Shown: positions 12,801 through 23,360 of the stretch, piece by piece
Numbering within the stretch: the stretch's first letter is position 1
Layout of the letters: every line of letters begins with the position of its first letter
NCBI RefSeq assembly: GCF_010183535.1
Contig: NC_071330.1
Span: forward strand, 14,985,717-15,049,716
DNA: 64,000 bases
Reading direction: 5' to 3'
Origin: Caenorhabditis remanei
Taxonomy: Eukaryota; Nematoda; Chromadorea; Rhabditida; Rhabditidae
Translations under genes and position numbers: made by a program
Notes under the pieces: model-generated
What the model was told of the DNA's origin: nothing
Database searches by the model: none
Seen by the model: the letters and a program-made list of their open reading frames with translations, nothing else

Positions 12801-15800
12801 ACGGTGGTAGGTGTCTTTGACTGGAAATCGAGGTTTTTGTGGTTATTCTGGTTTAAAACATAGTGAAAGTGCATTTGAAAATGCAGAAATCAACAATCTT
12901 TCAATTTTCAAAAATTTTCGAAAATCTGAAAACACAAAATCTACCGTAACTTTTTCAGAATTCTACCAATCTCAATGTTGTTAGCATTTCCGAATTCAGC
13001 TTGTTTAGACGCTTTGAATGAGTATAATCATGCCTAGGTTTGGAGTAAATTGAGTCTCGCCACGAAAACTACAGTACCCTGGATCCGGATTACTGTAGTT
13101 TTCGCGGCGAGACCTAAATCAACATAAGCATGATTATACTCATTCAAAGCGTCTTGGCATGCTGAATTTTAAAATACAAACATTTCTGAGATTTGTAGAA
13201 ATCTGACAAAATTATAGTGTTTCAAAACTTTTCGAAAATCTTTGATTTATAATTTCTACCGTAACTCTGTCAGATTCGCTCAAACTTGGATGAAAACTAT
13301 ATTTCTAGAATCAGCTTGTCAAGGCGCTTTGAATGAGTATAATCTGGCCGGGTTTGAAGAAGATTGGGTCCCACCACGAAAAAGGGTCCCGGGTTACTGT
13401 AGTTTTCGCGGCGAGACCCAAATGGCTTCAAACCTAGGCATGATTATACTCATTTGAAGCGTCTCATCTTGCTGAATCTGAAAATACAACAATTTCTGAG
13501 ATTTGTGCGAATCTGGCAAAGTTATAACGTTTCAAAACATTTTGAAAATCTCGAATTCATAATTTCTACCGTAACTCTGTCAGATTTGCTCCAAATCTGA
13601 TGAAAATCATATTTCCAGATTCTAGCCGCCAAGACGCTTCGAATGAGTATAATCATGATCATATTCTGAAAATTATTAATTTTTCTGAAATTTGGTATCA
13701 CGGATGGTCAAAAATCGAAAATTTTCAAACTATGTCATGATTATACTCATTCGAAGCGTCTCGATGCGCTGAATCTGAAAATATAATTTTCATCCGATTC
13801 CGGGGCAATCCGAATGGGTTACGGTAGAAAAACTAATTTCGAAAATTTCGAAAAGTTTCGAAAATCCGTAACTCAGCGAATTTTCAACCATTTTTCTTGA
13901 TTTTTAGCTCAAAACACGCAGAATCTCTTTCATTTTATCATAAAATATTTTCAGCCAACAACGGCCACAGCTCCGGATGTGAGGGACTCCACCGCCACCA
14001 CTTCTTCCTCTTTCTACTTTACCGGTGGCTCTCAAGGATTCTCCAATCATCCGTACCCACTTCCGGGACTAATCGATAATGGAACATATCCATCTCAACA
14101 GAATAACGTCGGCCATTTGCCTCCACAGACTTCGATGCCATCGGCTCCACCGATGACTCAGGCTCCGCCCCAAAGACCACCGGCTCCAGTTGCTGCTGCG
14201 TCTCACTATGCTAGTACACCGGTAAGTTGAAATCTGGGGGTCTTTTTGATCGGAAATTCAAATTCAGCGCCTATTTTTACCCCTAACAGCCTGTTTTTTT
14301 GAAAAAATACGCAAATTGTCGTAAGATCTGATGCATCACTCGGTGTTTGCACACAATTCGCGCTACAGTAACCCAAATTTTGAAAATTGAGCTAGAAAAC
14401 CCGGAAAAAGGTGTCTAAGGGTAATTTTTGACGCGGAATCCGAATTTTTGATTGTTTTTTCGTCTAGAGTAAACTATTTGTCAGATTTTTGTGGGAAATC
14501 TCAAAATTTTAGTTAAAAACTCATTTCCTTGGGAAAAGCTGAATTTCTAGCTAATTTTCAATGCAAAATTTGAATTCAGCGCTACAGTAACCCAAAATTT
14601 TGAAATTTTGAGTTAAAACTCCGAGAAAAGGTGTCTAGAGGTGATTTTTAACGCGGAATTCAAATTTGGCATTAAATTTATCACCAGAATTAAATTTCTG
14701 CCAGATTCTTGTGGGAAATCTCAAAATTTCAGTTTAAAACTAATTTCCTGGAAAACCTGAATTTCTAGCTAATTTTTTATGCAAAATTCGAATTCAGCGT
14801 GTATTTTTAGCCCCAGTGGCTTGTTTTTCCAAAAAATACGCAATTTGTCGTAAGATCTGACGCATCACTCCGTGTTTGCACACAATCGGCGCTACAGTAA
14901 CCCAAAATTTGAAATTTCGAGTTAAAACTCCGAGAAAAGGTGTCTCGGGGTGATTTTTGACGCGGAATCCAAATTTTTGATTGTTTTTTCGTCTAGAGTA
15001 AAATATTTGTCAGATTTTTGTGGTAAATCTCAAAAGTTCAGCTTAAAACTCATTTCCTGGAAAAACCCTGAATTCCTAGCTAATTTCTTATGCAAAATTT
15101 GAATTCAGCGTGTATTTTCACCCCCTGGAGTGCATTTTTCTAGAAAGTACGCAATATATCGTAAGATCTGATGCATCGCTCGGTGTTTGCACACAATCCG
15201 CGCTACAGTAACCCAAATTTTCGAAATTTGATTTAAAAATCTTGAAAAAGGTGTTTAGGGGTAGTTTTTGACGCGGAATCCAAACTTTTTGATTGTTTCT
15301 TCGTCTAGAGTAAACTATTTGCCAGATTTTTGTGATAAATATCAAAATTTCAGCTAAAAACTAATTTCCTTTAAAAACACCAATTTCTAGCAAATTTTTA
15401 ATGCAAAATTCAAATTCAGCACCCATTTTCACCCCTCGAGGCGCAATCTCCTGAAAAATACGCAATTTGTCGTGAGATCTGATGCATCATTCGGTGTTTG
15501 CACACAATGGGCGCTACAGTAACCCAAAATATCAAAAATTGAGTAAAAAATCGAGGAAAAGGTGTCCAGGGGTAGTTTTGGACGCAGAATTCGAATTTTG
15601 CGTTAATTTTTTGCTCTGAGTTCACAAAATTTCAAAAAATTCGAAAAAAAACTGTTCAAATTTCCAAATTTCCAGATCACCGCTCCCACGTCCACCATCC
15701 AAAACACGTACACACCGGCGCCCACTCCATCGGTACCGTATACTGTTGTGAGTACAGTAACCTACAGTAACCGCAAAAATTATCGATTTTTTGCAGACAT

Positions 15801-17407
15801 GCCCCCAATCGGCCGCCGCCACTCCTGGAATGCCCCAACCGATGTCTCAACCTAACCATCTCTACCAGAATCAACCACAGTACCCACCGGGATACAATCC
15901 GTATCCACAACAGGCTCAGCAACCGCAAGTTGTGAGTTTTTAATCGATTTTTGTCGATTTTTGTCGATTTTTATCGATAAAAATCGATAAAAATCTACTT
16001 TTTAACCCAGAAAATTGATTTTCAGCCCCTATACCCAGTCCCACAACCGTCTGCCGCCGCTATCCCGATGTCTGCAATGCAACCGTACCATCAACAGTAT
16101 ATGTACCCACAGGCGGCACCTATGGTACAACCGTACCCCGTTTATCAGCAGTATCGTGAGTTTTTTTTCAGATTGTTCCAGAATTTTTTGAATTTTTAGA
16201 TTTTTTACTTGTAGTCCCGGTTGCGCTGCTTGTTTTCCAGCGAAATCACTTGAAAAAGTTGAAAATTCAAAAAGTTACAGAATTTCGAAATTTTTCGAAA
16301 ATCTGGAAATTACCATTTCTACCGTAACCCGTCCAGTTTCGCTGCGAGACCCATATAGTTATAATTTTTGGAATCAGCTCGTCAAGACGCTTTGAATGAG
16401 TATAATCATGCCTAGGTTTGGAGCAAGTTGGGTCTCGACGCGAAAACTACAGTACCCTGGATCCGGATTACTGTAGTTTTTGCGGCGAGACCCAATTTTT
16501 TCCAAACAAAGGCATGATTATACTCATTCGAAGCGTCTTGACATGCTGAATTCGAAAATAGAATAATTTCTAAGATTTGTGTAAATCTGGCAAAGTTACA
16601 GAATTTCGAGAATTTTCGAAAATCCCAAAATCACCATTTCTACCGTATCGCATTCAGAATTGCTCCAAATCAGATGAAAACTATATTTCTAGAATGAGCT
16701 CGTCAAGACGCTTCAAATGAGTATAATCATGGCTATATTCTGACAAAATTTATTTTTTCTGAAATTTGGTACCACGGATGGTCAAAATTCGAAAATTTTT
16801 CAAATCATGTCATGATTATACTCATTCAAAGCGTCTGGACGAGCTAAATCCAAAATTCTAGTTTATTTCCGATTCCAGACGAATCTGAACGGGTTACGGT
16901 AGAAAAACTGATTTCCAGATTATCAAGATTTTCGAAAAGTTTCGAAATTCTGTAACTTTATGAATTTCCAACATTTTTTTGTAATTTTTGCTGGAAAAAA
17001 AGCAATTTGAGTTAGAATCAGAATAAAAAATAAAAGCGTAGAGCATCACTTTTTCTGTGGCCTAACATTTTCAAAAATCTGGAAAATTCGGCCACGGGAC
17101 CGCATTTTCAGAATTTTTTCAGAACCTAGTCATGATTATAGTCATTCGAAGCGTCTCGACGCGCTGAATTAGAATTTAGTAAAAAAAATCTGAAAAATTA
17201 CATTTAAGACGAGAAAATCCCAATTTTTCTCTGAAATTTTCACTTTTTTCAGCAATGGGCTATGGCTACGCGCCTGAAGTGATCTACTACGAAGGTGGAC
17301 ACCATCATCATCGTCATCACTTCTTCGGGGTATAAAATATCGAAAAAAAACAAAAAAATCAAAGAAAATTCAAAAAATTTCAGCATCACCATCATCATTG
17401 TGACTAA
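9804..17407 (+). CDS. Galectin-fold protein with Pro/Gln/Tyr-rich tail and His-rich C-terminus
   Basis: Ten exons join in phase: 9804-9998, 10529-10645, 10797-10862, 10932-10989, 12625-12806, 13955-14221, 15676-15747, 15797-15931, 16026-16155, 17253-17329, with a last short exon at 17384-17407. The product is about 440 residues. An acceptor (tttcag) sits 3 bp before the ATG, as expected for SL trans-splicing. Residues 1-145 follow the galectin fold: PFRRDINTGCPVGTVIEVAG at the start, then LQHSFQIFFNDAKVADFVHR. The usual sugar-contacting H.NPR and W..E.R motifs are absent, so lectin activity is doubtful. The tail has a PLPTYEQATSPP segment, then repeated P/Q/Y-rich sequence, and ends GGHHHHRHHFFGHHHHHCD. 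If the last intron is retained, the protein stops a few residues after HHFFG. The role is unknown; the tail suggests an adaptor or condensate-type protein. Confidence 0.8.
10100..10330. repeat. Foldback repeat in galectin intron 1
   Basis: Arms carry gagtataatcatgactaggt and its complement around a core with gaaaactacagtaacc. It belongs to the same family as 752-1516. Confidence 0.7.
11060..12480. repeat. Tandem array of ~315 bp units in galectin intron 4
   Basis: The core tctgatgcatcactcggtgt followed by ttgcacacaatcggcgctac recurs at about 11150, 11460, 11780, 12085 and 12410, a period of roughly 300-330 bp. Each unit also carries gaattcagcgtctatttt upstream of the core. Confidence 0.85.
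12990..13800. repeat. Three consecutive foldbacks in galectin intron 5
   Basis: Hairpins at about 12990-13175, 13310-13480 and 13620-13790 each start near aatgagtataatc and end near gattatactcatt. They belong to the same family as 752-1516. Confidence 0.75.
14260..15560. repeat. Second ~315 bp tandem array, galectin intron 6
   Basis: The gatgcatcactcggtgtttg core recurs at about 14330, 14860, 15170 and 15480, with one unit near 14580 that lost its core. Orientation is the same as the intron 4 array. Confidence 0.85.
16370..17175. repeat. Foldback cluster in the last large galectin intron
   Basis: Hairpins at about 16370-16550 and 16690-16860, and a half copy near 17120-17170, share the gagtataatcatg core. 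Confidence 0.7.
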
Positions 17408-17483
17408 TCAGCGAGGATAGGGATTATGGATTAATTTTTCGTTTTTTTTTGGTTTTTTTGTCTTAAAATGAATTTTTACTGTT

Positions 17484-17489
17484 AATAAA
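17484..17489 (+). promoter_or_regulatory. Poly(A) signal of the galectin gene
   Basis: AATAAA lies 77 bp after the stop codon in a short AT-rich 3' region, at a normal distance for a nematode 3' UTR. Confidence 0.65.
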
Positions 17490-17564
17490 GCTATATATGT
17501 ATGCTATTTGGTTAAAGTTTGCTAAAAAATATTTCAGATTTTGAAAAAAAAAAAATTTTTGAAT

Positions 17565-18545
17565 TTTTTTCTTATTTTCAGACTGAATTTACCTTATTTA
17601 TCGATTTATTGGCAATAAACCACTCAAACTGCTTTTTTCTGTGTTTTTAGCTCAAAATTTTGAATTTTTGGGTTACTGTAGCGCCGATTGTGTGCAGACA
17701 ACCGAGTGATGCATCAGATCTTACGACAATTTGCGTATTTTTAGGAAAAACGGGCTGCCAGGGGTAAAAATAGACGCTGAATTCAAATTTTGCATTGAAA
17801 ATTACCTAGGAATGCAAGTTTTTTCAGAAAAGTAGTTTTTATCTGAAATTTCAAAAAAATAATTTAAAAATTTTTTGTTGTTTTTTCTTATTTTCAGACT
17901 GAATTTACCTTATTTATCGATTTATTGGCAATAAACCACTCAAAACTGCTTTTTTCTGTGTTTTTAGCTCAAAATTTTGAATTTTTGGGTTACTGTAGCG
18001 CCGATTGTGTGCACACACCGAGTGATGCATCACATCAGACGACAATTCACGTATTTTGAGGGAAAACCAGCTTACAGGGGTAAAAATGGACGCTGAATTC
18101 GAATTTTGCATTAAAAATTAGGTACGAATTCAGGTTTTTCCAGAAAACTAGTATTTTATATGAAATTTCGAAAAAATTTTTCCTCCTTTTTTGTTGTTTT
18201 TTTCTCATTTTCAGACATAATTATTAATTAACCATATTTTTCGACTTATTGGCACAAAAAACTCAAAAATTCCTTTTTCTGGTTCTTAAACTCAACATTT
18301 TGAACTTTGGGTTACTGTACCGCCGATTGTGTGCAGACACCGAGTGATGCATCAGATTTTACGACAATTCTCGTATTTTTCAGGGAAACAAGCTTACAGG
18401 GGTAAAAATGGACGCTGAATTCGAATTTTGCATTAAAAATTAGGTACGAATTCAGGTTTTTCCAGAAAACTAGTATTTTATATGAAATTTCGAAAAAACA
18501 TTTTTGAAATTTTTTTCCAACTTTTTTTTTGTTGTTTTTTCCTCA
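17565..18545. repeat. Inverted ~320 bp tandem array carrying copies of the dehydrogenase 3' region
   Basis: Three units each begin with cttatttatcgatttattgg (or a variant) and then carry the complement of the cgctacagtaaccc and atgcatcactcggtg cores seen in the galectin introns. The segment immediately downstream of the dehydrogenase stop codon (about 18560-18610) starts with the same ttatttattgatttattggc. The array therefore repeats the probable poly(A)-signal region of that gene on the minus strand. Confidence 0.75.
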
Positions 18546-18618
18546 TTTTCAGACTGAAGTCACCTTATTTATTGATTTATTGGCACAAAAATCACTCAAA
18601 AATCTCAAAATCTTATAT

Positions 18619-21600
18619 TTACAAACGGCTAGTGCCCGCCCAAATGGCCCATCCTGGAATTTTGATCCAATTCGGAATCAGACTGGCTGTAGTCTTCCAG
18701 CCAAAGTGTTGGAGGATAAAACTGACGGAACGGAGGTTTGGTGGCTTCTTTCCTGCAAGAAAAATCAATATTTTAGAAAAATTATTTTATTTATTTTGGG
18801 GAAAAATTTTTTCAGCCAAAAAATTTCAGCACGTTTTTATGGTGTCATGCTGACATGGATCGCATTTGAATTATATATAGTTGTGTAGATCATAACCTGA
18901 GCTATATTTTTTCAGTTGAAAATTTTCAGATAAGACCCCTCTGGAATGAGTTATATGCACTCAAAGTTAGGTAGTTATCTGAAATTTCCAGATTTTCAGC
19001 TTCCGAGGCTTATAACTCATTCCAGAGGTGTCGTATCTGAAAACTTCCAACTGATAAAATGTAGCCCTTGATTTGATCTACACAACCATATTAAATCCAA
19101 AAAATTTATGAAAATAGGAAATCTAGAAATCGCTTCAAAAGTTGCAAAAATCAAAAAAAAGTTTTTTTTAAAATTTTCAGCGGGTGCTGGAACTCGGCTC
19201 CACAATTTCAGATCATATTAAACTTTATATGATTAAGTAGATCAAATCAAGGGCTATATTTAATCTGTTGGAAATTTTCAGATTGGACCACTCTGGAATG
19301 AGTTATATGCACTCAAAGTTAATTTTATCTGAAATTTTCATATTTTCAGCTTCCAATGCTTATAACTCATTCCAAAGTGGTCCTATATGAAAATTTCCAA
19401 CTGATAAAATGTAGCCCTTAATTTGATCTACATAACTATATTAAGTTTGATACTGTAGTAATAAAATCGGCTTCGTAACAATACCTCTCAAATCTGAAAA
19501 ATCAATTTTCAGGCTGAAAATCGAAATTTTTTTGTCAAATTTCAAGCATCCTTAGCAACTCTAGTGATCTTCAAATCGCTGTAAATTTTAAACGTTTGTG
19601 TAGATCATAAACTGGGCTACATTTTATTAGTTGGAAATTTTCTGGTACGACCACTTTGGAATGAGTTACACACAATACAAGTTAGGTAGTATCTGAAATT
19701 TTCAGATTTTCAGCTTCCAGGGCTTATAACTCATTCCAAAGTGGTCTTATATGAAAATTTCCAACTGATAAAATGTAGCACTTGATTTGATCTACACAAC
19801 CATACTACTTAAACCCCGCCCCCTTTCATCTCCATACCATCAATATCCACAAATCCGTATTCATCTCCCAGATCCTCGGTGATCAGAATCTTTCCACTTT
19901 TCTTCATTCTCTTCGAATCCGTCGCCAACGCGACGATCGCTTTTCCGGGATATTCGACGGTCTCTCCGTTGGCGAATACCATCGCATTGATGACGTCACT
20001 ACTCGGCTCCCGATCATCGATTTTGAATTTCTTATCGGCAAGTTCGGTACGGACGGCTCCTGGCCACAGGGACACGACGCACACGTTCTTTTTCTGGAAA
20101 AATAATGAAATTAGGACTGAAAATTGCAAACAACCGGCTGAAAATCATGAAAAACGGCCTATTTTCAACGAATTCAATGAAATTCGGCTGAAAAACATGG
20201 AAAATATGTGAAAATCAACATTTTGGACTGAAAATAGCAACAAAAAAAGGTAGAAAAAACGTAGAAAATGGTCAAAAAACTCTATTTTTAGAGGGATTTT
20301 CAGATTTTCAGCTTTTTTTTTTTGGAAAAATAGATTTTTAGTCAATTTTCAGAGATTCGCCACGACCATCCTCATTTCAAAATTTATATAAATTTATTAT
20401 GGTTGTGTAGATCAAAACCTGGGCTATATTTTTTCAGTTGGAAATTTTCAGATAGGACGTCTCTCTAATGAGTTATATGCACTCAAAGTTAATTTTATCT
20501 AAAAACTTCAGATTTTCAGCTACCAAGGCTTATAACTCATTCCAGAGGTGTAGTATCTGAAAATTTACAACTGATTAAATGTAGCCCTTGATTTGATCTA
20601 CACAACCATACCAATTTCAATCAATTTAGATAAGATAGAAAATCCAGAAATCGCTTCAAAAATTGTCAATATCCAATGAAAACTGAAATGTCTATTTTCA
20701 CTATTTTCAGATGGTGCTGAAACTCAACTCCCCAATTTCACATCGATTTAAATTCTATACGATTGTGTAGATCAAATCAAGGGCTACATTTTATCAGTTG
20801 GAAATTTTCAGATTGGACACCTCTGGAATGAGTTATAAACCTTGGAAGCGGAAAATCTGAAAATTTCAGTGAAAATCGGTTTATGTTCAATTTCGGCCGT
20901 TTTTCATGATTTTTGGCCAGTTTTTTTGCGATTTTTGGCAATTTTCAGCAATTTCAGTCCAACCAATTCTAGCATACTCCCAATTACTTACCATCAACTC
21001 AACCGCACAATCCGCCGACAATCGATCCAATGCCTGTTTTCCGACACCGTAAGCCACATTGAAGATGTACTGTAACCCTCCACCAGAGCTCACATTCACA
21101 ATGAGTCCCTGATTACGGGCGGCCATTAGACGTGACGCGTAGACGGTACAGAAGTAGTGATTACGGAGACCGACGTTGTTGATTGTATCCCAAATGTAGG
21201 GGTCGGTCTCGTAGAATGGTGTGCCAATGTTGTCGGCGATCGCCTGGAAATAGAGCAAAATCTGATAAAAATTGCGAAAAAAACACCTAAAAATGGTTAA
21301 AATCGCTTTAAAATGATATATTTAAGAATGCAAAAAAGAAAAAACACAAATGATCTCGGGCGGGCTCGAACCGCCGACCTTCTGTGTGTTAGACAGATGT
21401 GATAACCGCTACACCACGAGACCGCACGCCCCAAGTAGGTCGCCTAGGCGTACATGAAGGTGGTGGTTCTATCGGCCTGTCTCCCCACCCTCCTATACGC
21501 CTTCGCGCCCTCCACCACCTGTGCGGTCTCGTGGTGTAGCGGTTATCACATCTGTCTAACACACAGAAGGTCGGCGGTTCGAGCCCGCCCGAGATCATTT

Positions 21601-22453
21601 GTGTTTTTTCTTTTTTTGCATTCTTAAATTATGGGGTTTTGATGGTTTTTTACCTTTTTAAAGCAATTTTTCGTGATATTAATCCTATTTTTAGCCATTT
21701 TCAGTCATTTCTTACTCACCGTCACCCCCTGATACGCATTATTAACCAGTATATCCAGCTGTCCATTCTGATCTTTTTCCACAATTTCAAAGAAGTTCTT
21801 CACTTCCTCCATATTCTGATGATCCACATACTTGGCGATTCCTTTTCCGCCTCGCCTCGTGATCTCCGCGGCGGTCTCCTCCAATCCGCTGAGACCCACT
21901 TTGCTATTGAGACTTTCGGTCGGTTTGCGGCCGGTGATGTATACGGTAGCACCGGCGGAGCCGAGTTGGAGAGCAATACCGCGGCCTGGAACATGAGAAT
22001 TTAGGAGAAAATAGGAAAAAATAGATGGAAAATTGAAAAAAAAAACCTGAAATTTTTTTATTGAAAAATTTCAGATAACTCGGTTTTGAGAGGCTATAAC
22101 TCACTCTAAAGTGGTGCTATCTTAAAATTTCATATATCATTGTGTAGATCAAAACCTGAGCTACATTTTTGTAGTTGAACATTTTCAGATCAAACCCCTC
22201 TAGACTGAGTTATAATCCTCAGAAGCGGAAAATCTGAAATTTTCAGATAACTACCTAACTTTCGAGGATCATAACTCCCTCCAGTGACGTCCTATCAGAA
22301 AATTTTCAACTATGAAAATGTTGCCCTAGTTTTGATCTACACAATCATATTAAACTTAAGATATTTCAAAAGACTAGAATTTCGTTGCGGGATCCTCTTA
22401 CCGATTCCACGAGAGGCTCCAGTGACGATGGCTATTTGACCGGCAAGCAGCAT
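18619..22453 (-). CDS. DHRS1-type short-chain dehydrogenase/reductase
   Basis: Five exons join in phase: 22402-22453, 21720-21985, 20992-21243, 19838-20093 and 18619-18752, giving about 319 residues, close to human DHRS1 (about 313). Visible motifs are the cofactor loop TGASRGIGRGIA, NNAYQG, the catalytic Ser in NVSSGG, and Y..GK in AYGVGKQ. A PG motif follows in SLWPGAVRTEL. The last exon (LRSVSFILQHFGWKTTASLI...WIKIPGWAIW) matches the hydrophobic C-terminal tail of DHRS1, which supports the splice from gatg|gtatgg at 19838; without it the frame would stop at 19809. The product is expected to be an NAD(P)(H)-dependent oxidoreductase, probably membrane-associated through the tail; the substrate is not deducible. 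The ATG sits 9 bp after a ttttcag-like acceptor. Introns carry MITEs and, in intron 2, two tRNA genes. Confidence 0.85.
18870..19445. repeat. Two ~220 bp palindromic MITEs in dehydrogenase intron 4
   Basis: Units at about 18876-19095 and 19222-19440 start with gttgtgtagatca and end with tgatctacacaaccat, with an inner ggaatgagttatat...ttataactcattcc hairpin. Further copies lie at 19593-19805, 20386-20613, 20755-20850 (half) and 22130-22350. Confidence 0.8.
19593..19805. repeat. Palindromic MITE (tgtagatca family)
   Basis: Same family as 18870-19445, with an inner hairpin of gaatgagtta and its complement. It ends right beside the last coding part of exon 4. Confidence 0.75.
20386..20850. repeat. 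Full and half MITE in dehydrogenase intron 3
   Basis: A full unit at about 20386-20613 is followed by a half unit at about 20755-20850, both of the tgtagatca family. Confidence 0.75.
21351..21423 (-). tRNA. tRNA-Val (AAC)
   Basis: The 73 bp gene folds into a full cloverleaf: acceptor GGTCTCG/CGAGATC, D arm GTG...CAC, anticodon stem TCTGT/ACAGA with loop CTAACAC (anticodon AAC), and T arm GGCGG-TTCGAGC-CCGCC. Box A and box B are intact. It lies in intron 2 of the dehydrogenase, on the same strand as that gene, head to head with the copy at 21525. Confidence 0.95.
21525..21597 (+). tRNA. tRNA-Val (AAC), inverted second copy
   Basis: Identical in the cloverleaf to the copy at 21351-21423 but on the plus strand. 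The two genes face each other across about 100 bp, and the similarity extends into the outer flanks (gcattcttaaat and its complement), so this is an inverted duplication larger than the tRNA. Confidence 0.95.
22130..22350. repeat. Palindromic MITE in dehydrogenase intron 1
   Basis: Starts near tgtgtagatcaaaacctgag and ends near tgatctacacaatcat. Same family as 18870-19445. Confidence 0.75.
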
Positions 22454-22661
22454 TTTTAATGTCTGAAATGCGAATTAATTTAAAGAGCAAGAGATGGTAG
22501 AATTATAAGAATAAAAGTTGGAAGAATAAATAAATCAAATTTTGAAAATGTTTTGAAAAAAAAATTCAGATTTAAAAAAAAGATTTTCTGAAATTGAATG
22601 AAACTGTGCAGATAGACTAATTCAGACATGCTGAATCTGAAAATCACATCAAAAGTTAGCG

Positions 22662-22775
22662 TAGATCATCAGAATATGAAATATGAAAGAGGTGAAGGAC
22701 TTCTTCGAAACTGTGGAGAAATATCAGAATGGACAGCTGGATATACTGGTTAATAATGCCTATCAGGGGGTAACG
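22662..22775 (+). pseudogene. Fragment of dehydrogenase exon 2 (inverted copy)
   Basis: The segment reads VKDFFETVEKYQNGQLDILV followed by NNAYQGVT, nearly the same as the 3' end of exon 2 of the dehydrogenase, but on the plus strand and with no upstream exon. A 13 bp disruption lies after catcagaatatg. The splice donor is changed from gtgagt to ataagt, so it cannot splice as the parent does. It is followed by intron sequence and a tRNA gene as in the parent, so the fragment moved as part of a larger block. Confidence 0.85.
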
Positions 22776-22900
22776 ATAAGTAAGAAAAGACTAAAAATAG
22801 GATTAATATCGCGAAAAAATTGCTTTAAAAGCGGTTTAAAATGGTGAAAAACCATCAAAAACCCATAATTTAAGAATGCAAAAACAGAAAAAAGCACAAG

Positions 22901-22973
22901 TGATCTCGGGCGGGCTCGAACCGCCGACCTTCTGTGTGTTAGACAGATGTGATAACCGCTACACCGCGAGACC
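22901..22973 (-). tRNA. tRNA-Val (AAC), third copy
   Basis: Same cloverleaf as the copy at 21351, with one visible change, T to C at position 8 (GGTCTCGCGGTG). Position 8 is usually T, so function may be slightly affected. It belongs to the duplicated exon/tRNA block. Confidence 0.88.
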
Positions 22974-23071
22974 GCACTGGTGGAAGCGGGCGCCAAGGCG
23001 AATAGGAAAGTGGGAGATGACAGATGGTGCTCGCCGTTAACAGCGCCACCCTCCTGTACGCCTAGGCGACA

Positions 23072-23348
23072 TACCGTAAATACTGTATTATAACGGCATG
23101 CCGTTATATTTTTCAACTGCCTCCCAGAGAAATTTTGAGGTTTTAAAAACTCATTAAATTTGAACGAAAAATCTTTTTTGGACATTCTTTTCGCTGATCA
23201 AGACGTTATCAATCACGCTGCTTCTAATCAGAAACAAGAAAAAAACACGGAGATATTCATATTCATGAATTCTGAGTATAGATGGGGTGCCGTTATAATA
23301 CAGGTGCCGTTCTATTACAGGTGCCGTTATAATACAGTATTTACGGTA
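23072..23348. mobile_element. Small TIR element, probably Tc1/mariner-type MITE
   Basis: Inverted ends ccgtaaatactgtattataa and complement are bounded by TA on each side, which fits a TA target duplication. The 3' part repeats gccgttataata. It sits in the spacer between tRNA copies 3 and 4 and is absent from the parental spacer at 21424-21524. Confidence 0.7.
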
Positions 23349-23360
23349 GTTGCCATGTGC

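Noticed and set aside
18482..18888. Plus-strand open frames over 18482-18888
   Set aside because: They overlap the last dehydrogenase exon, which is convincing on the minus strand.
19809..19837. Stop at 19809 as the end of the dehydrogenase
   Set aside because: Splicing at 19838 to 18752 restores a DHRS1-like tail in phase, so the stop is probably intronic.
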